Shown here piece after piece: positions 34,425 through 44,173 of a stretch of 64,000 nt of DNA. The notes beneath the pieces are model-generated. The model had not been told where the DNA came from. It did not search any database and saw only the letters and a list, made by a program, of their open reading frames with translations. Origin of the DNA: Paramyrothecium sp. XJ0827 (lineage: Eukaryota > Ascomycota > Sordariomycetes > Hypocreales > Stachybotryaceae); contig JAJFPB010000009.1 of NCBI GenBank assembly GCA_020881915.1, forward strand, positions 62,001 through 126,000, written 5' to 3'. The position numbers and the translations under genes were made by a program. The first letter of the stretch is position 1. Each line of letters starts with the position of its first letter.

Positions 34425-36182
34425 TCATCTTCCATTGCGATTCAGGGTTTTATCCGTTTCGGTCTGGTACGACTTGAACTGACGAGCAGGGATTTTTTTA
34501 ATGAACATCTCGTCTAGCTCCTCGTAGCTGCGGCTGGCTACTTCCGGCTGATAGACCCAAACGTAAATGGTGCAGAGGACAGACAAACCGCCAAAAATGA
34601 ATGAGACCTTGGCTCCAAGGTTGGCTTGATCAGGATTGAAGAGGAATGGCAGTACGAATGCCCACATGGTCTGTAGATTTCCGTCAGTAATCGCAATTCT
34701 CAACTTGGACGAGTGCGTACTCTTTTGGGTTGGCGGCGGACTCACAAATAAGCTATTTTGCAGGGCCAAAGCTATTGAGGCAGTCTTGGCGCGTAGGCGA
34801 GACGTAGCCACTTCAGTCAGCAAGGAGTAGGCCGTCGCGCCAATGGTGACGTTATACAGGTAGCAATAGATTAGCAGCAAAGCGACGGTGCCTTTGATGG
34901 CGCCGGGGCTGGCGGCGACGGCGAGCCCGCCAGTGACAAAGAGCAGCGCTGTCAGGAGGGCCATGCCCCAAAAGGTAAGGTTGCGGCGGCCTACGCGGTC
35001 GATGAGGAACCACGAGGTAATGTTGCCCAGCATGGACAAGACCTGCTGGACAATGCCGAGGTTGAAGCTCTCAGACGCCGAGTAGCCGGCCAGCTGTTGG
35101 TAGTATGTGGTGTACGAGGCGACGAACATGACGCCGCAGAGTGCCTGGATTGACAGAGGAAAGATGGAGATAATGGTTCGTCGCAGGTTGGATTTGCGGA
35201 AGCACTCAAGGTAACTGACACCGTCCGTCTCGCGGCGGACCTCGTCCAACGTCAACTTGATGACGGCGAGCTGTTTCTCGGCCTCGACAGCGTCGTAGCC
35301 CAGGCCGTGTAGCGACCTTGTCGCCCGTTCGCTGTGGCCTCGGTTGACGAGCCACCACGGCGACTCGGGCATGAAGTAGAGAAAGGCGGCCCCGATGGCA
35401 CTGACGGCGTATTGAGAAACGAAGATAGATCGATATGCCCAGCGGTCCGTCCGAACGCCTGTAGATTTGACAATAAGGGCAACAATAAAGGGCCCAATGG
35501 TGAAGGCAATGGCGGCGGCGGCTGTCAGCACGCCGCGCAGGGCCAGCGGCGCGATCTCGCCAATGTATGTCATGCTGACGGTAATGAAGGCGCCGATAGG
35601 GAACCCGGCAATGAATTTGCCAGCGAAGAATACCTCGTTTGTGGTGCTAATTGTCTCAATAGTGATGGCGGTAAAGATGAGGACGTAGGCGATGAAGTAA
35701 GTCCACTTGCGGCCGATGCGGTCGGTTATGGCGCCTGCTCCCAAGGATCCAACGACGGCACTATGCGTCGTGCTGCTATCAGCGAAAAGTGTCCCACCTT
35801 CGAGAGCCTGGAGGATGTGAAGTGAAGTAAAGTAAACTCACGATGCGACGGGGGCCCCGCTGTAAGCAGATTGCCATTTTGCTGGGAGGACGTAGTCTCC
35901 GTTGAACGCGGTGCCAAAGTCCTTCCGAAAGGCCGGGATGCCGATGACGACACCACCCGCTTGGTTGTCGTAGCTTGTCAGGAGTAAGACCCAGATCGCG
36001 TACAAGCACCAAAGGAAGGCCTTCGGTCTGCGCTTGATAGCCTGGAAAATGGTTTCTTGGTGGGCTTCGGCGTCTGCTTCGTGTCCGACCTTCTCGAGGT
36101 GCTCGCCTTCAGGGAAGCCAGACTTCTCAGCAACGACACCAGCTTCTTGGACACTAGAGGTCTCCGCGATCCCGGCTGCCAT
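34425..36182 (-). CDS. MFS sugar transporter 1, 3 exons, 533 aa
   Basis: Minus-strand exons 36182-35842, 35760-34746 and 34670-34425. A hydrophilic N-terminus of about 50 residues precedes twelve predicted helices. Sugar-porter signatures are present: TDRIGRKWT after helix 2, PESPWWLVNRGH after helix 6, DRVGRRNLT after helix 8, and the C-terminal SRSYEELDEMF found in fungal hexose/oligosaccharide transporters. It should import a sugar or small glycoside by proton symport at the plasma membrane. It is divergent from the GH78 gene at 36832 and shares its 649-bp promoter region, so the two are probably co-regulated. Intron 2 (34745-34671, about 75 bp) is stop-free in frame, so reading through it would also give a protein, but it would break the helix 10-11 region. 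Confidence 0.92.
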
Positions 36183-36831
36183 GATGGAGTTTTTGCAATG
36201 AAGAAATGAATGTGCAAGCCGAGGTGTTCAGTTAACGAAGACCGTAATCGTTCTGACAGTAAGACGCGTTGACAGACCCAAGGCAAAATTTCCGTGTTTA
36301 AGTGTAGCCAAAAGTCGTCAAGTTAATGTATGTATCCGCAAAAAACGATTGATCGGCGCCGTCCCTTTATACAAATCATTAGACGCGCTCCACCCCCAAA
36401 GCAGTACCCCGGATTTGGGTTGAAACCCATCACCTGGGGCGAATGTGGAGGTGGGGACGGCCTAGAACACGAGCTATGGTTGTTAGTCACTCCGAATCTT
36501 CTCCGCATAAATGCCGACAAAATGACCATGGCAATAGCTCGGGGTAGTTCGCTGCGAATGACCTTGTCACAATTACGACTTGAAGGAGTTCTCTGTTCCA
36601 GGCATATTCCCTCGCCCAAGTTTTGTCTCTCTGATTGCACACAGCTTGGAGAGTCCAGAATATTTTTCAACTTGAATCGAGTTTGAATATTTTTTCGTCG
36701 TTATTTAGCTCTGTGACTTTACCTCGATTCTCCTCCGACCGCCGACAGGACGGACTTCACAGCTTACATCTACTCTCCTTGTTCAAGCTTGAGGCAATTC
36801 GAGTGCCTTTGTTTCATTCACTTGACCGAAG
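36183..36831. promoter_or_regulatory. Divergent promoter of transporter 1 and GH78 enzyme 1, with CreA-type motifs
   Basis: Three SYGGRG sequences, the binding consensus of the carbon-catabolite repressor CreA/CRE1, lie almost end to end: CTGGGG 36434-36439, GTGGAG 36445-36450 and GTGGGG 36451-36456. Such clusters are typical of genes for alternative carbon sources. The motif match is seen; binding is inferred. Confidence 0.5.
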
Positions 36832-38511
36832 ATGACGATTGACTCTCGCGAGCCAGCATTTGACAATGGCGCCTACACGGACCGCCATCCTAGCTTCGAG
36901 CAAATTGCAGAGCACCAGTGTCCCAAGTTGCATCGGTGGACGCGTACTCCCCTGAGGTTGCTCGATTTCAGAAAAGACGAGTCTCAGTACTTTGGCGTGC
37001 GGCCAGTGCCAAGTGACTCCGGGATCGGGCAGTTTCAGCAGCGGCTATGGGGCCGAGGCGATAACTTCATCATCGATTTCGGGCTTCACATGGTTGGCTA
37101 TGTTTCCATGAAGCTCGAGTCCCACGGTTCGCCGATGGACGCCCCGTGCAGGTTACGGCTGACGTTCGGCGAGTCCCCTTTGGACGTGACAATGGGCATG
37201 GAGAATGTCAAAACCTGGATCAGCACGTCATGGCTGCCCGACGAGGTCATCAACATAGACATGTGCCCGGAGGTGGTCAAGATTCCCCGCCGCCATGCGT
37301 TCCGCTTCCTCCGGGTTGAAGTCATTGACACTTCTCCCAAATACAAGGTCTCCTTCTCCGATGTCCAATGCGAGTGCGTGAGCGCAATCGGCCCTGACCA
37401 TTCCCTCGAAGTGCTATCCTACAAGAACGATATGCTGGCCAAGATCGACCATGTCAGCATATCGACTTTGCGCGACTGCATGCAAACCGTGTTCGAGGAC
37501 GGGCCCCGGCGTGATCGGCGTCTCTGGAGTGGCGATCTGCGGCTGCAAGCGCTCGCGTGTTATAGCACCTTCAAGGATTTCGGCCTTGTCAAGCGCTGCA
37601 TCTTTCAATTCGCTGCCATGGCGCGTGATGACGGCTCCCTGCCTGCGTGTATATTCGAACGCCCACGGCTGATGGCTTCCACGGACTACATCCTCGACTA
37701 TGACGCACTCTTTGCCTCCATCGTCCACGATTATGTCGCAGCATCTGGCGATCTTGCAGCCGGTCGTCAGCTCTGGTCTACGGTGTTGAGTTGTTTGAGG
37801 CGCGGTTTATCCTGTATTGATCCTGATACGGGATCGTTCGACTCGGCGCGAGGGGAGGACTGGAAGTTCCTGGACTGGCAGCAGGATCTGGAGCGCAGCG
37901 CCGGTCTCCACGGCGTTCTGCTCTACTGCCTTAAGGCTGCCAATCAGCTCGCCGAGCTCATCGGGGAGAAGCGCCCATTCGACCACGATGTTGCCCGTCT
38001 AACGGAGGGCGCGAAGGTGTTTCTTTCCAGCCACAACACATTCGTGTCCGGCGCTCAGTCCCAGATCAGCTTCGCATCGGCCGCATGGCTTGTGCTCGCC
38101 GAGGCCTTCCCTCCAGACGTCGCGCGCGAGGCACTGCTCGCTACGTTGGCGCACCCAGAAGCGGTGCGGCCGCTTACGCCCTACCTGTGGCACCATGTTT
38201 GCGATGCACTCGCAACTCTAGGCTGCTTCGATCAGTGCATCGAAATCATGACCGAGTACTGGGGTGGTATGGTGACGGCGGGCGCTGACACTTTCTGGGA
38301 ATGCTACAACCCAAAGGACAGCCGCGCCAGCCCTTATGGTGACGTCCGCAACAACAGCTTCTGCCACGCTTGGAGCTGCACACCCTCCTACTTGCTACGA
38401 GGCAAGTTGCGCCAATTTGTCGTCGTCGAAGGCGACCTTGGCCGCAAGCTTACCATGGGACAGTTGGATCAGGCTTGGGTTGATGAACAGGGGGCTGCAA
38501 AAGAAATGTAA
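36832..38511 (+). CDS. GH78-family alpha-L-rhamnosidase-like enzyme 1, 559 aa, no signal peptide
   Basis: A single open frame. The N-terminal beta-sandwich part includes DNFIIDFGLHMVGYVSMKLE. The (alpha/alpha)6 barrel begins near residue 205 with HVSISTLRDCMQTVFEDGP. The GH78 signature is usually DCPxREQxxWxGD; here it is DGPRRDRRLWSGD (223-235), so the usual acid glutamate position holds D228. This variant is common in one GH78 subfamily, so activity is likely but the exact sugar is uncertain. The C-terminal barrel ends with DTFWECYNP and NNSFCHAWSCTPSYLL (the conserved SxCHAWxxxP block). No signal peptide, so it acts on imported glycosides. Divergent from sugar transporter 1 and followed by a Zn2Cys6 regulator on the same strand. 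Confidence 0.88.
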   Translation: MTIDSREPAFDNGAYTDRHPSFEQIAEHQCPKLHRWTRTPLRLLDFRKDESQYFGVRPVPSDSGIGQFQQRLWGRGDNFIIDFGLHMVGYVSMKLESHGSPMDAPCRLRLTFGESPLDVTMGMENVKTWISTSWLPDEVINIDMCPEVVKIPRRHAFRFLRVEVIDTSPKYKVSFSDVQCECVSAIGPDHSLEVLSYKNDMLAKIDHVSISTLRDCMQTVFEDGPRRDRRLWSGDLRLQALACYSTFKDFGLVKRCIFQFAAMARDDGSLPACIFERPRLMASTDYILDYDALFASIVHDYVAASGDLAAGRQLWSTVLSCLRRGLSCIDPDTGSFDSARGEDWKFLDWQQDLERSAGLHGVLLYCLKAANQLAELIGEKRPFDHDVARLTEGAKVFLSSHNTFVSGAQSQISFASAAWLVLAEAFPPDVAREALLATLAHPEAVRPLTPYLWHHVCDALATLGCFDQCIEIMTEYWGGMVTAGADTFWECYNPKDSRASPYGDVRNNSFCHAWSCTPSYLLRGKLRQFVVVEGDLGRKLTMGQLDQAWVDEQGAAKEM

Positions 38512-39106
38512 CTTATGACCTTCTCTTACCCTGTCGGTTAAATTGACCGTGATTAGCTCCTAAAGTCGTGGAAACCTCCAGATGCATGAGCGTGATACGA
38601 GGCGGCAGAATGAATAGCGATCGCGATGTCTCAGCTCTCGATCGTGTCCGGGGGGCACCAACGAGCGCCACGAGTCATAAAATCGCTAATGAAAGAGCCT
38701 ACCCGAATTCTCCTTCTGACCCGCCTGTCCCGAGAAACGAGCCTGCCAACTAGTTTACGTCTTTCAGTACCGAAGCTGAGTTTCCATATCCACATGCCTG
38801 ATACTATTGGACGAGGCCCCACAAACCCCGAGCCTTTCCCCACATCGACAAGGAATCGAGAAAGATCATGAGACAATAGCGGGGAACCAGTTGGTCACTA
38901 GCTGGGTCATTGTGCAATCAAATTTGCAAGAATTGGCCGGATATTCTGCGAGATGTCTTTCACCGAGCTTCCCCACTGCCGAAGTGGGACTACATAATAT
39001 CCACCTTGCGCCGACATGCTCCCGACTTTGTCCCGTCCACCTAAACATTCCCTTGGCTAGGACTCACGACCATGCCCCATGTGCGGTCGCACCCTGCCCA
39101 GCCAGC
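38512..39106. other. Intergenic, promoter of the first Zn2Cys6 regulator
   Basis: A frame open from 38807 runs into the regulator's first exon, but has no family features. It is probably 5' leader and promoter. Confidence 0.45.
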
Positions 39107-40927
39107 ATGAGTAGTTCGCCGCAACAATCGACTAAGCAGTCTGAAGCCTGCGCACGTAGTCAGAGAGCATGCGATATCTGTCGGAGTAGGAAGATCAAAG
39201 TACGGTGTTAACTGTCCCGAGTCCTTCTCCACGGTTTCCACAAGACTCATACACAGGTGGATAGTGTCGCTTTACAATCAATGCCGAGGCTTGCGATGGG
39301 TGCAGATTTCTCGGCGTAGACTGCACCAACGATATTCCGAGACGCCGGAGGGGCCGCGTCAATCGGTAAGTTGTGCGCTCGGTCGACTCTCCCCATCACC
39401 GAAGTCGCAGAGCTGATGTCGCTGGCAGTCATGCCATCCTCAGCCGCGCTCAGAATAGCCCGTCTAGCACACTACTCACAGGGCTTGCTCCCTCGCCCAC
39501 TAGAGGCTCGATAGATCGGCCATCTCCGCCATCCTTTGCCACTGCGTTGTCGGGCATGTCAGACGACGCGGCACAGGGTGATGCAATCCTTTCCAAATTA
39601 GGGTCCATGACCGTCATCGAGAAAATCCTCGACAACTGGTTCACGTTCTCCCATCCACTCTGCCCTGTCCTGCACAGGGGTCGGTTTCTCCAGCGACTCC
39701 GCCAGGGCGACGCGCGCAATGACCCGGTATTCCTAGGCCTCGTGATATCGCAGTGTGCAGTAACCGTAGCCACGCTGCGACGAAAGAGCTCCCAAGACTA
39801 CGGCACCGTCACTGTAGATCACTGTGCTCAGTTGATCGAGAAGAACGATCTGCTGAGACGCCAACAGCGGTACACGACCGATTGGTGTGTTGCGCAGTAC
39901 CACTATGGTTCCGCACTACTTGCGGAGCATGGGCAGCGTGGTAAGCCGGATATCCGCGTGTTTCGAGCCATCAAGGATGCCATGGCTGGCGTGCAATGGC
40001 TCCTGCTCAGCCAGTCGGAGGAGCCGACATTTCAGGATCAAGAGATCTTGAAGCGGTTATACTGGTTACTTGCTTTCTGGGATATGTGAGTCCTCCTCTC
40101 CATGCTTTCCAAGTTTGTCCAGTTTTACCACCTGTTCGAGACTAACCCAAGGCCGCAGTGATGCAGATGTAAGGAGCCAGATGCACTTCGCCTTTCACCC
40201 GCTTGACGAGCCCCTCAGCCACCTACGGCCCCGATGCCTCAGCGACAAGTCCCTCGATCCGATTTCAATAATACCGACTGGGCTTCCTTCATCGCCAGAA
40301 GAGGATCTGTCTTACATTCCGGGACTCAACGCCATTGCTGATCTGTATATGACATGGCGACGTGCAAAGGCAGACCGGTTGCACATGACGGCGGGCGAGA
40401 CACTTCAGCGTGGGTTTGACCGCATCCAAGACATCGTGGATAATTTGCCACCAGAGCTGCGGTGGCGAGGCGGCTTATCACGGGACCCCCGTGCAACCTG
40501 GGGCCATGACGCGCAAATGGTGAACATCCTCATCACCAGTCTGTACCTACGATCGAACCTCCTACAGCGCTATGGGCCGTCATTATCCGGGCTCAACCAT
40601 CAACGTATCATGAAGTTCGTACTGGTTCCCCAGTATACCCGGAACATGTCAGGACTTCCGAATAGCTGATGTGATCACAGTGATGTCCTAGAGGTACTGA
40701 ACCATTTGCCACGCACTGTATTCGAGGCCAACGGCATCAGTCTTGTATTCAAGCTACGTGATATTGGCGCCTCTTATCTGGATGAGCTTAAATTTGGGTC
40801 AGGCGACGTTGAGGTGGACGAGGTAGCTAAGCGCAAGGTGGAGCACCTGCTCGAACAGCTTGAGGTGCTGGATTTCCGTCCAGATATCTGCTTATCCCCA
40901 GGAACAGGCGACATGAATCTAGTATAA
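39107..40927 (+). CDS. Zn2Cys6 transcription factor 1, 5 exons, 525 aa
   Basis: Exons 39107-39199, 39265-39365, 39405-40085, 40159-40614 and 40681-40927. The zinc cluster is split by intron 1 and is complete only if the acceptor at 39263-39264 is used: ACDICRSRKIKC joined to RFTINAEACDGCRFLGVDC, giving CX2CX6CX8CX2CX6C. A closer upstream AG (39255-39256) would shift the frame. A basic stretch (IPRRRRGRVNR) follows. The middle homology region, starting VIEKILDNWFTFSHPLCPVL, is typical of fungal sugar-responsive regulators such as those of the xylanolytic/rhamnose type. It probably controls the adjacent transporter and GH78 genes, inferred from position. Exon 4 ends at an unusual GTTCGT donor. 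Confidence 0.88.
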
Positions 40928-41360
40928 TCTCCTTCAGTGTATGGGGGATCGCTAAAGAAAGCCATATTTGGCGCTTTCTTGACTCCAGAAGCAGGTCAAG
41001 ACTCTTTCAATATCTCACTTCGACAACTTATTTGAGATTGATCTGACCTTGAGAGCTAGGTGATACAATGAATACTCCATCTCGTAGCATACTTGTAGCA
41101 ATAACCCATGCAATACTAAACCATAATGTTTACATTTTCAAACACAGAATGTGCCTCTGGTGACTGTAATTATGTTCGCTTTCCTGCTAAAAATACCAAG
41201 ACTAGCCCAGGGTAAGAAATATGGGGTCTTTTGCTGCCTAAATGTTTAGACTAAGACAAGACTTGGCCCATCAACTGGCACAACAACGTCTTTTGATCAG
41301 TTGGAGATAATAATCGATCTAGTAGCTGCAGAGCTGCTTTGTTGTATATCCACTCGTCCT
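40928..41360. other. Convergent 3' spacer
   Basis: Between the regulator and sugar transporter 2, tail to tail. No gene. Confidence 0.5.
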
Positions 41361-43386
41361 TTAAGCTCCTAGCATTCGAGTATTTTGGGACTGCGCCTCA
41401 GTCACGTACTTGGCCATTTTTCGAGGCGAGACTCCTTTCTCGTACATTTCGTCAATCTCCGCAGCGTTTCGTTGAGCACATTCGGGTAAGAAGAACCAAA
41501 GCATTACACAAGCCACGAGTCCTGTTCCAAAAAACAGCCACGCCGTTTTGTAGCCCCAATTCACTCCATTAACGTCCACTATTACAACTAGTTAGGAGCT
41601 AGTCCCTGGTGGAGGTCGGAATGTAGACTCACACATAAGAGGTACGGTAGTGTTGAAGATGAGACCGAATACAACGGATATTCCCTGCGCAAGACCGGCT
41701 GTCCTAGCACGAAGGCGCTGGGCACCAACCTCGCCGGAGAAGGCCCCTCCCAAGCTACCGACTTGAAAAAGTTAGCAAACTAGTGTGATACGATGAAACT
41801 TATGAGACATACCAATGCTGTTAAAATATGACCAGACGCAGGCAACAAAGATAAGAAAGTTCTTTAGTGCTGGGGTTGAAGGTACCAGGCCGAGGATTCC
41901 CACAATCAGCAAAGTTCCCATGCAGAATGCGACTGAAACAAGAACAAGCCGGCGGCGGCCAATTTTGTCCGAACCTAAAACGAGACAGAGTGCAGCAAAA
42001 AGCTGAATGCAGCCTGTTGAGTTGTTAGACAGCCGAATTTCTAGGATGGACGGTGCCATACAGAGGATCGTGGTAATAAGGAAAGCATTCGCGAAACCAC
42101 TTTGCTTGAAGAACAAACTCGCATAAACATTGAGGAATGATAACCCGGATAGTTGTTGTGTGCAAGACGGAAGCGTGGCTCCAAGCGTGCGTTTCAGATT
42201 CACGCCGCGGAAGCATTCGAGATAGGAATCGAGAATATCGCGATATGACACCGAGCCGGTACCGACCTCTACAGAATTTCTGCTGCGCTCCTCCAAGATT
42301 GTGTTTTTAATAATGTCGTACTCAATGTCAACGTCATATCCCTCGACCTTCCCGTTGACTCGTCGAAGGGTCGCCTTGCCTCTTTCATCTTGGCCACGAT
42401 TGGCATAGTACGCTAGAGAATATCAGCATATCCTTGTCTGCAGGAAACCAAAACATACACGCAGTCTCGGGAAGCCACAAAAATATTGGTAGCATCAGGC
42501 CCAAGAACCCCCATTGGGTGTAAATAGGCACTTTGTAATTTAGGGGGTTCGTTTGCTGAACCAGCATGAGTACAAGGTTCGCGAGGAATTTTCCAATGGT
42601 ATTCCAAAGGCCGTAGCTGACAATCATTGCGCCGCGAATGTTGACTGGCGCCCATTCGGTGATATATATGGGCAAAGTGGCTTGTATGGCCCCAATGCCG
42701 ATGCCTGCAAGGAGCTTCGCCCCAGCCCAGTCACGCCAGTCACGAACAAGGGTCTCGATGATGAGGGACTGAAGCAGTGACTCATTAGTCCAACTCGCCC
42801 AAAAACTGAGCAAAGGGAAGGGTATAACGCACGCCGGCCAGAACGACCCACAGGGCATATAGAGTTCCTTTTCGGCCAAGTATATCGGAGAGCGGATTGA
42901 AAAGCACCTGACCGATGAGCTGACCAAGGGATTGCATAGCACCCCAAAGAGAAGTGTAATTAGCGTTCAGAGCATACGCGCCCTTGTCGTTGAGGAAGCC
43001 GACGTGCTGGGTAAAACCTTGGTTCGCAATAATGCCGCCTTTACCACGCAATGTGAATCTCGCGTTTATTTACTATTGACTGAGGACTTACCATTGAGGT
43101 TGATCTGGTAGCCATCTGCAGCGGCAGCGATGCACATGAGGTTGCATAGGATGACAGCCTACAATATCCAGTTAGACAAGTCCAGAATTTGAGCTAATTC
43201 GTAGGTTGTGACTGCTTAGCATACCTTGGGAAACCTGCGGATTGTCTGCCACATGCTCAGCTCATCGATCGTCGACTTGAGCACCACCACTTTCTTGGAC
43301 GGATGTTCCAGCGAGGCATTTCTCCCTGTTTCGACATGTTGGATCGCATCTTCGCCTGGGCGTTCGCCCTTAGAGTTGTCTGCCAT
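41361..43386 (-). CDS. MFS sugar transporter 2, 8 exons, 547 aa
   Basis: Minus-strand exons 43386-43225, 43158-43092, 43038-42833, 42768-42459, 42412-42062, 42013-41813, 41761-41633 and 41578-41361, all in phase. Sugar-porter features: ADGYQINLNGGIIANQGF in helix 1, DILGRKGTLY after helix 2, LAGIGIGAIQATLPIYITEW in helix 4, LPETASYYANRGQDERG after helix 6, SDKIGRRRLV after helix 8, and PECAQRNAAEIDEMYEKG at the C-terminus. The Asp/Gly pattern of the first helix resembles fungal alpha-glucoside and lactose/oligosaccharide permeases more than hexose carriers. It should import a di- or oligosaccharide. Same strand as, and 787 bp downstream of, GH78 enzyme 2. It is far more intron-rich than transporter 1, so the two are not recent duplicates. 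Confidence 0.9.
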
Positions 43387-44173
43387 GTCGGACCCAAGAT
43401 CAATAAATTGTAGTTCGTGGTAATTGGTTGAGATGATGGCATCTACAATTCAAGGGGAATCTTGAACGAATTACTAGAGATGAATCAGAACTTATATTGT
43501 TGAAAATGAGAAATATGGCTTGGTCTCTTGAAAGTGGACCTATGGTAGTCTGTGATACCGCAGCAGACCAAGCAACATGCTGCGGAATCCCTGACCCCGT
43601 GGGGCCCCGGATGCATCAGGAACCAATGACCCGACAATAAACCACATTGCGGGGAACCAGATGGGAGGCAACTGTTGACACTACCCATATGCAACTACCT
43701 GTTTCCACCAGCCAATCGGTTGGCGTTGGTGGCTACCAACCTTCGCAGCTGTGACTAGGCGTCAGCTGAGGCCCTCCGTGGATGAAATGTGGATACGTGG
43801 ACCTAAAGGACAAGGTGTTTTGGTCTCCACAGATCTCCCACGGCGTTATTGTGGGTCACGGCCGAAGACGCTATGGATCGTTAATGCGGGTTCAATGTGT
43901 TGAACTCCAGGGTCTATCCAACCCGACGCAAATAAGATGAGTACGCGTAAATGCTGCCGTTCATCATATTCAGCCAACCCATGAGTTACACAAGCATAAT
44001 GAGGCGCATTCCCAGCGACATATTGATCTCCTTGAGGAGACGGAGTGAATGTGCCGTATTCGTGCTGGGTAATCAAAGGATGGAACTTTCTGGACGGGCG
44101 GCGGTTCGTCAACTCAAATTTACAATGGTTAGGCTAAGTTTTATTTGCGTTCTTGGGGAAAATTGCCATTGAG
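43387..44173. other. Intergenic, promoter of sugar transporter 2
   Basis: An 88-codon minus frame (43846-44112) has no recognisable features. Otherwise the stretch precedes transporter 2 and follows the end of GH78 enzyme 2. Confidence 0.45.

Noticed and set aside
35334..35825. 163-codon plus-strand frame
   Set aside because: Antisense shadow of sugar transporter 1, low-complexity Gly/Asp/Asn composition.
39200..39365. Frameshift in the zinc cluster of regulator 1
   Set aside because: The second acceptor (39263-39264) gives a perfect CX2CX6CX8CX2CX6C, so no lesion is needed.
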